From: Limnohabitans sp. DM1
Lineage (GTDB): Bacteria > Pseudomonadota > Gammaproteobacteria > Burkholderiales > Burkholderiaceae_C
Length of the DNA stretch: 64,000 nucleotides
Direction of reading: 5' to 3'
Assembly: GCF_001269385.1 (NCBI RefSeq)
Contig: NZ_CXOO01000048.1
Location: 66-64,065, forward strand
The notes under the pieces were generated by a model, which worked only from the letters and a program-made list of their open reading frames with translations, was not told the origin of the DNA and did not search any database. Both the position numbers and the translations under genes were made by a program. Positions 45,309 through 54,508 of the stretch are shown piece by piece. The stretch's first letter is position 1. Each line of letters starts with the position of its first letter.

Positions 45309-46832
45309 ATGGCTGTGCAATTGACCTCACCCCACACGCGCATTCACCACCTGTTTGACGAGCGCGTCGCGCAGTCACCCGATCACCCTTTCTTGTTCAT
45401 GCACGACCGGGTGATGACGCTGGGCCAGCTGGCGCAGCAGGTCGATGCGCTGGAAGACGAACTGCGCGAAGCGGGTGTGCGTGTGGGCGACCGTGTGCTG
45501 GTGGCCGCCGAAAACTGCCCCGAGCATGTGGCGCTGGTGCTGGCCTGCAGCCGCGTGGGGGCTTGGGCCTGTGGGGTCAATGCGCGCATGACCGCGTCGG
45601 AACTCGCGGGCTTTGCCGCCAAGGCCGATGCCCGCGTGCTGTATTTCACGGTGGGCGTGTCTGCCGCGGCGCGCCAGCACGCGCAGCAGTACGACACGCG
45701 TGCCAGCGTGCAACCGGCGTTGCAACGCACCTTGGCCGCGCCTGAAGCTACAGCTCAAACGGGCGACTTGGCCGAGCGCGTGGCGGCCATCATTTTCACT
45801 TCGGGCACCACCGGCCAGCCCAAGGGCGTGATGCTCACGCACGCGGGCCTGCTGCAGTTTGCCAAGGTCTCGGCGCAGTCACGCCAGCTGACGCCTGCCG
45901 ACCGCTCGTACGCCTATTTGCCTATGACGCACATCTTCGGTCTGGGCACGGTGCTCATGGCCTCGCTGCACGTTGGGGCCGGTTTGCTCATGCGCAGCCA
46001 GTTTGACCCGGCCGATGTGTTTGATGCACTGGCCCACCAGGGCCTGACGCAGCTGCAAGGTCCGCCCGCCATGTTCACCCGCCTGCTGGCCTGGCTCGAT
46101 GCGCAGGGCATCGATCACCCCGCAGCGCCCGAGCTGCGTTACGTTTACACAGGCGCTGCGCCGCTGGACATGAGCGTCAAAAAAGCCATTGAGGCACGCT
46201 TTGGCAAACCCCTGCACCACGGCTATGGCCTGTCGGAATACGCAGGCGCGTTGACGCTGTGCCGACGGGGCGAGTGGCGCGACGACACCAGCGCCGGTTA
46301 CCTGGTCGAAGGGGCCGAGCTGCGCATCGTCGGACCGCAAGGCAAAGACCTGAGCGCAGGCGAGACTGGTGAAATCTGGATGCGTGGCGTGGGCCTGATG
46401 CCGGGTTACTTCCGCGACCCCGAGATCACCGAGCAAGTTATCAAGCCCGGCGGCTGGTACGCCAGCGGCGACTTGGGCCGACAAGACGCCGACGGTGCTT
46501 TGCAGGTGGTCGGACGCCTGAAAGAAATGATCATCCGCTCGGGCTTCAACGTGTACCCCGGCGAGGTCGAGGCGGTGTTCCTCGCCTGGCCCGGTGTGCA
46601 GCGTGCCGCAGTGGCGGGTCGCAAAGCGGCCGACGGCAACGAAGACATCCTGGCCTTCATCGAAGCCAAACCTGGCGTGCAGCTGGACCTGCAGGCCCTC
46701 AAGGCCCACGCCCATGAACACCTGTCACCCTACAAGCGCCCATCGGTGGTGGTGCAAGTGCCCGAAATGCCCATGACCCTGAGCGGCAAAGTGCTCAAGC
46801 GCGAGCTGGTCGAGCAGTACAGCCAGGTGTGA
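45309..46832 (+). CDS. AMP-dependent acyl-CoA ligase
   Basis: The 507-residue ligase has the P-loop IIFTSGTTGQPKGVMLTH, the motif YGLSEYAG, GWYASGDLGRQD, and the catalytic Lys in LSGKVLKREL. It probably activates the acid that the adjacent Bug protein binds. The exact substrate cannot be derived. It has the normal length and ends just ahead of the large 123-bp repeat array. Confidence 0.92.
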   Translation: MAVQLTSPHTRIHHLFDERVAQSPDHPFLFMHDRVMTLGQLAQQVDALEDELREAGVRVGDRVLVAAENCPEHVALVLACSRVGAWACGVNARMTASELAGFAAKADARVLYFTVGVSAAARQHAQQYDTRASVQPALQRTLAAPEATAQTGDLAERVAAIIFTSGTTGQPKGVMLTHAGLLQFAKVSAQSRQLTPADRSYAYLPMTHIFGLGTVLMASLHVGAGLLMRSQFDPADVFDALAHQGLTQLQGPPAMFTRLLAWLDAQGIDHPAAPELRYVYTGAAPLDMSVKKAIEARFGKPLHHGYGLSEYAGALTLCRRGEWRDDTSAGYLVEGAELRIVGPQGKDLSAGETGEIWMRGVGLMPGYFRDPEITEQVIKPGGWYASGDLGRQDADGALQVVGRLKEMIIRSGFNVYPGEVEAVFLAWPGVQRAAVAGRKAADGNEDILAFIEAKPGVQLDLQALKAHAHEHLSPYKRPSVVVQVPEMPMTLSGKVLKRELVEQYSQV

Positions 46833-46869
46833 AACATCAGCCATGGTCTCGGCCCTCAAATGCGCCCTT

Positions 46870-47835
46870 GTCGGGCCGCGATCGAAGACCCCGACATGCG
46901 CATGATGCCCCTTGCCGCTCGTTCATGCGCTGCGGATATAAGGCAGTTGTCGGACTCTTCGAGTACCGACCTACAAAACCGCCCATGCCTTCGTAGGTCG
47001 GCGGTCGAAGACCCCGACATGTGTCAGCCACGAACGCAGACACGCGCGGGCGATGCTGGTGAACAGACAGCGTCGGACTCTTCGAGTACCGACCTACAAG
47101 ACCGCCCATGCCTTCGTAGGTCGGCGGTCGAAGACCCCGACATGTGTCATCCCAGCACGCAGACACGCACGGGCGATGCTGGTGAACAGACAGCGTCAGA
47201 CTCAGCGATTACCGACCTACAAGACCGCCCATGCCTTCGTAGGTCGGCGGTCGAAGACCCCGACATGTGTCATCCCAGCACGCAGACACGCACGGGCGAT
47301 GCTGGTGAACAGACAGCGTCAGACTCAGCGATTACCGACCTACAAGACCGCCCATGCCTTCGTAGGTCGGCGGTCGAAGACCCCGACATGTGTGAGCTCA
47401 GCACGCAGGCACGCGCTGGCGATGTCGGTGAACAGACAGCGTCGGACTCTGCGAGTGCCGACCTACAAAACCCCATATGCCTTGGTAGGTCGGCGGTCGA
47501 AGACCCCGACATGTGTCAGCCCAGCACGCAGGCACGCGCTGGCGATGCCGGTGAACAGACGGCGTCGGACTCTGCGAGTGCCGACCTACAAAACCCCATA
47601 TGCCTTGGTAGGTCGGCGGTCGAAGACCCCGACATGTGCCAGCCCAGCACGCAAACACGCGCGGGCGATGCTGGTGAACAGACAGCGTCAGACTCAGCGA
47701 TTACCGACCTACAAGACCGCCCATGCCTTCGTAGGTCGGCGGTCGAAGACCCCGACATGTGTCAGCCCAGCACGCAGGCACGCGCTGGCGATGTCGGTGA
47801 ACAGACAGCGTCGGACTCTGCGAGTACCGACCTAC
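46870..47835. repeat. Tandem array of 123-bp palindromic repeats (about 8 units)
   Basis: Left arms GTAGGTCGGCGGTCGAAGAC begin at 46993, 47116, 47239, 47362, 47485, 47608 and 47731, exactly 123 bp apart; a diverged unit precedes at 46870. Right arms end CTTCGAGTACCGACCTAC or CTGCGAGTGCCGACCTAC. Units differ by small substitutions that are themselves shared between non-adjacent units. The array fills most of a 1.2-kb intergenic space and has two overlapping open frames of more than 300 codons because 123 is a multiple of three. I regard neither as a gene. Confidence 0.96.
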
Positions 47836-48034
47836 GGACAAGGGGTAATGCGCAGGTCGGCCCTGCCGCGATGGGCCTGCGCACAACACAAGCCATTGGC
47901 CAGAGGGTGGAACTTCGACACAGAGGGATGCTTGCACAGGCTGGCAGCGCCCTTCATGTTCGCCAAAGATGGGCTTTCACAAAGACAGACCCATTCAGAC
48001 TCAGGCAGCTTCAGATCTGCGAGAAGATACAAGC

Positions 48035-48916
48035 ATGAACACAGCCACCACCCTTGACGCCGCCCAAGTCGCGCACCTGCGCAGCTGGGAAGGCCGCAGC
48101 GAAACGCTGACCGACGAGATCGTGGCCGCTTCGTTGCGCGGCCAAAGCGCCCTGCTTGATCGCGATGACGCCCGCCAAGCCGCAGGCAGCGAAGTGCCGC
48201 CGCTGTGGCACTGGCTGTACTTTTTGCCGCAAGCCCCGCAAAGCCAGATCGGCCCCGATGGTCACCCTTTGCGCGGGGGCTTTTTACCGCCCGTGCCGCT
48301 GCCGCGCCGCATGTGGGCCGGTGGACGGCTGCAGTGGCACACCCACAACCCGCTGCGCGTGGGCGACGCCGCGCAAAAGCATTCGCGCATCGCATCCGTC
48401 AAGCACAAGGCGGGCCGCACGGGCGACCTGCTGTTTGTCGAGGTTGAACACGCCTTCCACAACGCCCAAGGCCTGTGCCTGACCGAAACGCACGACATCG
48501 TTTACCGCGCAGCCGCTGTGCCGGGTGCCCCCGAAGTGCCGCCCGCCGCAGCCGAGATGGGTGCGCCCTGGCAACGCGAGTTCGTGCCCGATCCGGTGTC
48601 GCTGTTTCGCTATTCGGCGCTCACCTTCAATGGTCACCGCATCCATTACGACCGCAGCTATGTGACGCAAGAAGAAGGCTACCCCGGCCTTATCGTGCAC
48701 GGCCCACTCATTGCGACTTTGCTGGTGGACCTGGTGCGCAGGCAAGTGCCCGGTGCGCGTGTGGCCTCGTTCCAGTTTCGCGCCGTGCGCCCCACGTTTG
48801 ACCTGCACCCCTTCCGGCTGAACGGGCGGCCGTCTGCCGATCGCAAGACGATTGAGCTGTGGGCCTCCGACCACGAAGGCTGGCTCACCATGCAGGCGCA
48901 AGCCACGCTGGCCTGA
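48035..48916 (+). CDS. MaoC/HTD2-like hydratase (mesaconyl-C4-CoA or itaconyl-CoA hydratase type)
   Basis: The 293-residue protein consists of two hot-dog halves. The C-terminal half has the hydratase motif YSALTFNGHRIHYD and then GYPGLIVHGPL, with catalytic Asp/His-type residues of MaoC proteins. The length and layout match fungal HTD2 and the Chloroflexus mesaconyl-C4-CoA hydratase. With the CoA transferase and CitE-type lyase of this cluster it suggests hydration of mesaconyl- or itaconyl-CoA to citramalyl-CoA. ATG 48035 has a GAGAAG box; the open frame before it is repeat-flanking DNA. Confidence 0.85.
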   Translation: MNTATTLDAAQVAHLRSWEGRSETLTDEIVAASLRGQSALLDRDDARQAAGSEVPPLWHWLYFLPQAPQSQIGPDGHPLRGGFLPPVPLPRRMWAGGRLQWHTHNPLRVGDAAQKHSRIASVKHKAGRTGDLLFVEVEHAFHNAQGLCLTETHDIVYRAAAVPGAPEVPPAAAEMGAPWQREFVPDPVSLFRYSALTFNGHRIHYDRSYVTQEEGYPGLIVHGPLIATLLVDLVRRQVPGARVASFQFRAVRPTFDLHPFRLNGRPSADRKTIELWASDHEGWLTMQAQATLA

Positions 48917-48961
48917 AGCTGCACGCGCATCCATTTTTGAAAATCCATAACCATCACCACC

Positions 48962-50119
48962 ATGCACGCACCCGACCAGTACCAGGACATCCGCGACGCC
49001 GTGCGCGACCTCTGCGCCCAGTTCCCTGACGAATACCACCGCAAGGTCGACGAAAAACGCGCTTATCCCGAAGAGTTTGTCGACGCCCTAACCAAAGCCG
49101 GTTGGATGGCCGCGCTGATTCCGCAGGAGTACGGCGGCTCGGGCCTGACCATGGCCGAAGCCTCGGTCATCATGGAAGAGATCAACCGCTCGGGCGGCAA
49201 CTCGGGCGCGTGCCACGGCCAGATGTACGTGATGAATTCCATCGTGCGCAGCGGCTCTGAGGCGCAGAAAAACACGCTCTTGCCCAAGATCGCCACGGGC
49301 GAGTTGCGCATCCAGTCCATGGGCGTGACCGAGCCCACCACGGGCAGCGACACCACCAAACTCAAGACCACCGCCGTGCGCAAAGACGGCCGCTGGGTCA
49401 TCAACGGCCAGAAGGTCTGGATCTCGCGCATCCAGCACAGTGACCTGATGATTCTGCTGGCCCGTACCACGCCCGCCGACCAGGTCACCAAGCGGTCTGA
49501 GGGCCTGTCGTGCTTCTTGATCGATTTGAAGCAGGCCATTGGCAACGGTCTGACCGTGCGGCCCATCCTGAACATGGTCAACCACGAGACCAACGAGCTG
49601 TTTTTTGACAACCTAGAAATCCCCGAAGACGCGCTCTTGGGCGAAGAAGGCAAAGGCTTCAAGACTTTGCTCGACGGCCTGAACGCCGAGCGCACCCTGA
49701 TCGCCGCCGAGTGCATTGGCGACGGCTACTGGTTCATCGACCGCGCCACGAAATACGCCAAAGACCGTGTGGTGTTCGGCCGCCCCATCGGCCAAAACCA
49801 GGGCGTGCAGTTCCCGATTGCCGACGCTTTCATTGAGCTGGAAGCGGCCAACCTGATGCGCTGGAAGGCCTGCGAAAAAATCGACGCCATGCAAAACGCC
49901 GGGGCCGAAGCCAATATGGCCAAGTACCTCGCGGCCAAGGCCAGCTGGGAAGCGGCCAACGTTTGCCTGCAAACGCACGGTGGCTTTGGTTTTGCTTGCG
50001 AGTACGACATCGAGCGCAAGTTCCGCGAAACGCGCCTGTACCAGGTGGCCCCGGTCTCGACCAACATGATCTTCAGCTACGTGGCCGAGCACATCCTCGG
50101 GCTGCCACGTTCGTTCTAA
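48962..50119 (+). CDS. Acyl-CoA dehydrogenase, IVD-type active site suspected
   Basis: The 385-residue flavoprotein has MGVTEPTTGSDTTKLKT, the segment DRVVFGRPIGQNQGVQFP and QTHGGFGFACEYDIERKFR. At the place where most family members have Y-E-G-T it reads LYQVAPVSTNM, so the common catalytic Glu is absent. A Glu in GLNAERTLIA lies where isovaleryl-CoA dehydrogenase has its base. This suggests a branched acyl-CoA substrate. It follows the hydratase gene by 45 bases. Confidence 0.92.
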   Translation: MHAPDQYQDIRDAVRDLCAQFPDEYHRKVDEKRAYPEEFVDALTKAGWMAALIPQEYGGSGLTMAEASVIMEEINRSGGNSGACHGQMYVMNSIVRSGSEAQKNTLLPKIATGELRIQSMGVTEPTTGSDTTKLKTTAVRKDGRWVINGQKVWISRIQHSDLMILLARTTPADQVTKRSEGLSCFLIDLKQAIGNGLTVRPILNMVNHETNELFFDNLEIPEDALLGEEGKGFKTLLDGLNAERTLIAAECIGDGYWFIDRATKYAKDRVVFGRPIGQNQGVQFPIADAFIELEAANLMRWKACEKIDAMQNAGAEANMAKYLAAKASWEAANVCLQTHGGFGFACEYDIERKFRETRLYQVAPVSTNMIFSYVAEHILGLPRSF

Positions 50120-50160
50120 GTACGAGTGCTCAGCCGCTGCCGATGAACAACATTGAATTT

Positions 50161-50577
50161 GTAGGAGCCCACCCCGTGGGCGATAAGGCGTGGCACACGC
50201 CCTGCAAACCATCGCCCACAGGGGTGGGCTCCTACGGGTGGCCAGGTCTTTGCATTGTCAATCGCACCCATGCACGAACATCGATCCAACGCTTAGAAGT
50301 TTTGCAAGAACACCGCATGCCGCCTCTTCATGTAGGAGCCCACGCCGTGGGCGATAAGGCGTGGCACACGCCCTGCAAACCATCGCCCACAGGGGTGGGC
50401 TCCTACGGGTGGCCAGGTCTTTGCATTGTCAATCGCACCCATGCACGAACATCGATCCAACGCTTAGAAGTTTTGCAAGAACACCGCATGCCGCCTCTTC
50501 ATGTAGGAGCCCACCCCGTGGGCGATAAGGCGTGGCACACGCCCTGCAAACCATCGCCCACAGGGGTGGGCTCCTAT
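50161..50577. repeat. Three tandem REPINs, 171-bp period
   Basis: REPINs at 50161-50235, 50332-50406 and 50503-50577 each run from GTAGGAGCCCACSCCGTGGG to CAGGGGTGGGCTCCTAC (last copy CTCCTAT). The spacers of 96 bp are identical, so the block arose by tandem duplication of a 171-bp unit. It fills the 526-base gap between an acyl-CoA dehydrogenase and the CoA transferase. The open frame through it has no stop because 171 is a multiple of three. Confidence 0.95.
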
Positions 50578-50645
50578 GGGGACGCGCGCACCGGTGTGCA
50601 AGAAACGCACTTCACCATATTCCATCATCTTGAGGCTGGATCGAC

Positions 50646-51827
50646 ATGACAAGACCTCTGGACGGCATCACCGTCGTCTCTCTCGAACACGCGATCGCCG
50701 CGCCGTTTTGTACGCGGCAACTGGCCGACCTGGGCGCACGCGTCATCAAGATCGAACGCCCCGGCGCAGGCGACTTTGCCCGCGCCTACGACACGCGGGT
50801 TTGCGGCCAGTCCTCGCACTTTGTGTGGACCAACCGCTCTAAAGAAAGCCTGACGCTGGACCTCAAAAACCCCGACGCGATGGCCGTGCTGAACAGCCTG
50901 CTGCAAAGCGCCGACGTGCTGGTGCAAAACCTCGCGCCCGGCGCGGCTGCACGCATGGGTTTGTCGTTCGAGGCGCTCAGCCCCAAACACCCGAAGTTGA
51001 TCGTGTGCGACATCTCGGGCTACGGCGAAGACGGCCCCTACCGCGACAAAAAAGCCTACGACCTCTTGATTCAGAGCGAGGCGGGCATGTTGTCCATCAC
51101 GGGCACGCCCGAAGACCCGTCGAAAACCGGCAACTCGATTGCGGACATTGCGGCCGGTATGTACGCCTACACCAACATCCTGTCGGCCCTGGTGCTGCGC
51201 GGCAAAACCGGCCAGGGCAGCCACATCGACGTGTCCATGCTCGAAGCGCTGGCCGAGTGGATGGGTTACCCGCTGTACTACGCCTACGACGGTGCCACTC
51301 CGCCGCCACGCAGCGCAGCCTCACACGCCAGCATCTATCCCTATGGCCCGTTTGCGGCGGGCGACGGTGGCACCGTGATGTTGGGCCTGCAAAACGAACG
51401 CGAGTGGAAAGTGTTTTGCGAAGTGGTGCTGGGCGATGCCGCTCTGGCCAACGATCCGCGTTTTTGCACCAACGCCTTGCGCAACGTCAACCGAGCGCAG
51501 CTCAAGCAAATCATCTTGGGCGTGTTTGCCCCCATGACCACGTCCGAGGTCGAGGCGCGGCTGGACCAGGCGCAAATTGCCAACGCCCGCATGAACGACA
51601 TGGCCGGTGTCTGGGCGCACCCGCAGCTCAAGGCGCGCGAGCGCTGGCACAAGGTGGGCTCACCTGCGGGCGACATCCCCGCCCTGCTGCCGCCCGGGCG
51701 CAACAACCGCTACGACTACCGCATGGACCCCGTACCCGCCGTGGGTGAGCACACCGAAGCCATCTTGCGCGAGCTGGGGCTGGACCATGCGGCGGTGCAG
51801 GCCTTGCGCGATGCAAAGGCCATTTGA
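50646..51827 (+). CDS. CaiB/BaiF-family (class III) CoA transferase
   Basis: The 393-residue enzyme moves CoA between acids. It has the family start LDGITVVSLEHAIAAPFCTR, RVIKIERPGAGDFAR, WTNRSKESLTLDLK, and the catalytic Asp in GNSIADIAAGMYAY (about residue 169). The class III family includes succinyl-CoA:mesaconate and formyl-CoA transferases. It should activate an acid of this cluster without spending ATP. It lies between two repeat blocks. Confidence 0.93.
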   Translation: MTRPLDGITVVSLEHAIAAPFCTRQLADLGARVIKIERPGAGDFARAYDTRVCGQSSHFVWTNRSKESLTLDLKNPDAMAVLNSLLQSADVLVQNLAPGAAARMGLSFEALSPKHPKLIVCDISGYGEDGPYRDKKAYDLLIQSEAGMLSITGTPEDPSKTGNSIADIAAGMYAYTNILSALVLRGKTGQGSHIDVSMLEALAEWMGYPLYYAYDGATPPPRSAASHASIYPYGPFAAGDGGTVMLGLQNEREWKVFCEVVLGDAALANDPRFCTNALRNVNRAQLKQIILGVFAPMTTSEVEARLDQAQIANARMNDMAGVWAHPQLKARERWHKVGSPAGDIPALLPPGRNNRYDYRMDPVPAVGEHTEAILRELGLDHAAVQALRDAKAI

Positions 51828-51852
51828 GTTAAGCGGTCTATGAATCCCCCCC

Positions 51853-52078
51853 GTAGGTCGGCGGCTTCAGCCCCGACATTGACTCTGTGCCGGAGTCCAC
51901 AAACGTCGGAGCTCAAGCTACCGACCTACAAGGCAAGGCCTGTGGTTTTCCGTAGGTCGGCGGCTTCAGCCCCGACATTGACTCTGTGCCGAAGCCCACA
52001 AACGTCGGAGCTAAAGCTACCGACCTACAGGGCGAGGCCTGTGGTTTTCCGTAGGTCGGCGGCTTTAGCCCCGACAGG
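51853..52078. repeat. Tandem array of 99-bp palindromic repeats (2.3 units)
   Basis: Units begin at 51853, 51952 and 52051, exactly 99 bp apart, with left arm GTAGGTCGGCGGCTTCAGCC and right arm AGCTCAAGCTACCGACCTAC or a one-base variant. It belongs to the same family as the 90-bp and 123-bp arrays but has a different loop. It separates the CoA transferase gene from the MmgE/PrpD gene. Confidence 0.93.
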
Positions 52079-52119
52079 GATCAGCCAAGCCATTTGAGAC
52101 AAAACACAAGGAGACAGCC

Positions 52120-53484
52120 ATGACCCACAACACGACATCCAACACCGCCCAACTCGCCGCCTTTGCCGCAGGCCTTCGCTTCGAGGACATTCCCGAGCCG
52201 GTGGTCCGCAAGATCGAAGACCTGCTGGTCGATTGGTTCGGCTCGGCCGTGGCCGGGCACGGCTCGCGCCCGGTGGAGACCATCACCCGCTTTGCGCAGG
52301 CCATGGGTCCTGCACAAGGCCCGTCCGAAGTCATCATCAACGGCGCACGCACCACGCCGTATTTGGCCGCCATGGCCAACGCGGCCGCCTCGCATGTGGC
52401 CGAGCAAGACGATGTGCACAACGGCTCGGTGTTCCACCCGGCCACGGTGGTGTTTTCGCCTGCTGTGGCGGTGGCCCAAGCCCTGGGCGCGAGCGGCCAG
52501 CAACTGCTGGCCGCATCGGTGGTCGGCTACGAAGTCGGCATCCGTGTGGGTGAATTTTTGGGGCGCTCGCACTACCGCGTGTTCCACACCACCGGCACCG
52601 CAGGCACGCTGGCCGCAGCAGCGTCCGTGGGCCACCTGCTGGGCCTGAACGCACAGCAAATGCAGCACGCGCTGGGCTCGGCCGGCACGCAGTCGGCGGG
52701 CTTGTGGGAGTTCTTGCGCACCGCCGCCGACAGCAAGCAACTGCACACCGCGCACGCGGCCGCAGCGGGCCTCATGTCAGCCTACTTGGCCCAAGACGGC
52801 TTCACGGGCGCTGCAGAAATTTTGGAAGGCCCGCAGGGCATGGCTGTGGGCATGTCGAGCGACGCCGACCCGAGCCGCTTGGTGGACGGCTTGGGTACGC
52901 GATGGGCCACGGCCGAGACCTCGTTCAAGTACCACGCCAGCTGCCGCCACACCCACCCGGCGGCCGATGCGCTGCTGCATGTCATGCAGACGAATGGCCT
53001 GAAGCTCGACGACCTGGCCCAAGTGGTGACCCATGTGCACCAAGGCGCGATCGACGTGCTCGGCCCGGTGGTGCAACCCACCACGGTGCACCAGAGCAAG
53101 TTCTCCATGGGCACGGTGCTGGCGCTGGTGGCGCAGCACGGCCACGCAGGCCTGACCGAATTCGACCGCGACTTTTTGAGCCAGCCAACGCAGGCCCTGC
53201 GCGACAAAGTCAGCATGGTGCTCGACGCCGAAGTGGACACCGCCTACCCCAAACGCTGGATCGGTAAAGTCACCGTCACCACCACCGACGGCCGCGTGCT
53301 GCACGGCCGCGTGGACGAGCCCAAGGGCGACCCGGGCAACACGCTCTCGCGTCAGGAGATCACCGACAAGGCCCTGCGCTTGGCTGCCTTCAGCGGCGGT
53401 GCCACGCCCGAAGCCATGCGCCAAAGCGTGGACGCGCTCTGGCAAGTGGCCACTTGGCCCAAGGTGGGGGCTTTGCTGTCATGA
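52120..53484 (+). CDS. MmgE/PrpD-family protein
   Basis: The 454-residue protein shows the family pattern of 2-methylcitrate dehydratase and cis-aconitate decarboxylase. Visible parts include LLVDWFGSAVAGHG, HVAEQDDVHNGSVFHPA, KYHASCRHTHPAADA and KFSMGTVLALVA. It probably eliminates water or CO2 from a branched tricarboxylate or dicarboxylate. The start is preceded by AAGGAGAC. It overlaps the lyase gene by four bases. Confidence 0.92.
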   Translation: MTHNTTSNTAQLAAFAAGLRFEDIPEPVVRKIEDLLVDWFGSAVAGHGSRPVETITRFAQAMGPAQGPSEVIINGARTTPYLAAMANAAASHVAEQDDVHNGSVFHPATVVFSPAVAVAQALGASGQQLLAASVVGYEVGIRVGEFLGRSHYRVFHTTGTAGTLAAAASVGHLLGLNAQQMQHALGSAGTQSAGLWEFLRTAADSKQLHTAHAAAAGLMSAYLAQDGFTGAAEILEGPQGMAVGMSSDADPSRLVDGLGTRWATAETSFKYHASCRHTHPAADALLHVMQTNGLKLDDLAQVVTHVHQGAIDVLGPVVQPTTVHQSKFSMGTVLALVAQHGHAGLTEFDRDFLSQPTQALRDKVSMVLDAEVDTAYPKRWIGKVTVTTTDGRVLHGRVDEPKGDPGNTLSRQEITDKALRLAAFSGGATPEAMRQSVDALWQVATWPKVGALLS

Positions 53485-54383
53485 GCGGGCCAGTGTCTGC
53501 ACAAGAAGCCGCCCAGGCTCCCACCCACGGGCTGCCATCGCCGCTGACACAGGCACAGTCTTCGGCACTTGCACTCGCGCGCAGTTTTTTGTTTGTGCCC
53601 GGCAACCGCCCCGAGCGCTTTGCCAAGGCCTTGGCCAGCGGCGCAGATGCGGTGATCATCGACCTCGAAGACGCAGTGCCGCTGGACGCCAAAGACGCGG
53701 CACGCACGGCACTGCTCAGCGCCTGGTCGGGCTTTGACGCGGCCGAGCGCGCACGCCTCTTGGTGCGCGTCAACCCGGCCGGCACGCCCTGGCACGCAGC
53801 TGACTTGGCTGCGCTGGGCGGCTTGCCTGGCCTGGGCGCGGTCATGCTGCCCAAGGCCGAAAACCCACAGCAAGTCGAACACGCTTTCATGGCCAGCGGC
53901 GTGCCGGTCTTGCCTTTGATTGAAAGCGCCGAAGGCGTGGGGCAGTTGGATGCCACAGCCCGCGCACAAGGCGTCTTGCGCTTGGGGCTGGGGCACATTG
54001 ATTTGCAGGCCGATTTGGGGCTCAGCTGCGGACCCGATGAAGCCGAACTCGCCCCCATCCGTGTGGCGTTGGTCGTGGCCTCGCGCCGTGCAGGCTTGCC
54101 CGCCCCGGTGGACGGCGTGACCACCGCCACCACCGACGCCGAGGTGCTGGCGCGCGACGCGCAGCGCAGCCTCCGCTTTGGCTTTGGCGCCAAGTTGTGC
54201 ATCCACCCTGCGCAGGTGGCGGGCGTGCACCAGGCCCTGGCCCCGACCGAAGCCGAATGCGCCTGGGCCGAGCGCGTGCTGGCGGCCGAGGTGCAAGCCC
54301 AAGGCGGCGCGTTCAGCGTGGACGGCAAGATGGTCGACCCGCCGGTGCTGCTGCTGGCGCGTCAGATTTTGCTGACCCTGTAG
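53481..54383 (+). CDS. HpcH/HpaI (CitE-like) CoA-ester lyase
   Basis: The 300-residue TIM-barrel lyase has the start RSFLFVPGNRPERFAKAL, Mg-binding acids in VIIDLEDAVP, PLIESAEGVG and GHIDLQADLG, and the CoA region KLCIHPAQV. It is expected to split a citramalyl-, malyl- or similar CoA ester to acetyl-CoA and a 2-oxoacid. ATG 53481 overlaps the MmgE stop. The stop codon TAG (54381-54383) is contributed by the first bases of a REPIN, so the original C-terminus may have been altered by its insertion. Confidence 0.92.
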   Translation: MSGPVSAQEAAQAPTHGLPSPLTQAQSSALALARSFLFVPGNRPERFAKALASGADAVIIDLEDAVPLDAKDAARTALLSAWSGFDAAERARLLVRVNPAGTPWHAADLAALGGLPGLGAVMLPKAENPQQVEHAFMASGVPVLPLIESAEGVGQLDATARAQGVLRLGLGHIDLQADLGLSCGPDEAELAPIRVALVVASRRAGLPAPVDGVTTATTDAEVLARDAQRSLRFGFGAKLCIHPAQVAGVHQALAPTEAECAWAERVLAAEVQAQGGAFSVDGKMVDPPVLLLARQILLTL

Positions 54384-54453
54384 GAGCCCACCCCTGTGGG
54401 CGATGATTTGGTGTGGCGGTATGCGGAGAATCGCCCACGGGGTGGGCTCCTAC
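54380..54453. repeat. REPIN that supplies the stop codon of the lyase gene
   Basis: It runs from GTAGGAGCCCACCCCTGTGG to CCCACGGGGTGGGCTCCTAC. Its second to fourth bases are the TAG that ends the lyase frame. The LysR gene starts 56 bases downstream, so the element may also act as a transcript boundary between the two. Confidence 0.88.
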
Positions 54454-54508
54454 CCAAACCCCCCATCCGCGTCGCCGCTCCACCCCACCCCACTGGCACA
54501 ATCCCCCC

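Noticed and set aside
46870..47835. CRISPR array
   Set aside because: The whole 123-bp unit is repeated with no unique spacers, units are palindromic along their full length, and no cas gene is near.
46860..48057. Two long overlapping open frames (334 and 392 codons) across the 123-bp repeats
   Set aside because: They exist because the repeat period is a multiple of three and free of stops; they have no ribosome site of note, no domain, and run into the leader of the hydratase gene in two different frames at once.
49963..50649. 228-codon frame over the triple REPIN
   Set aside because: It starts inside the acyl-CoA dehydrogenase gene in another frame and then is repeat translation only (three near-identical 57-residue blocks).
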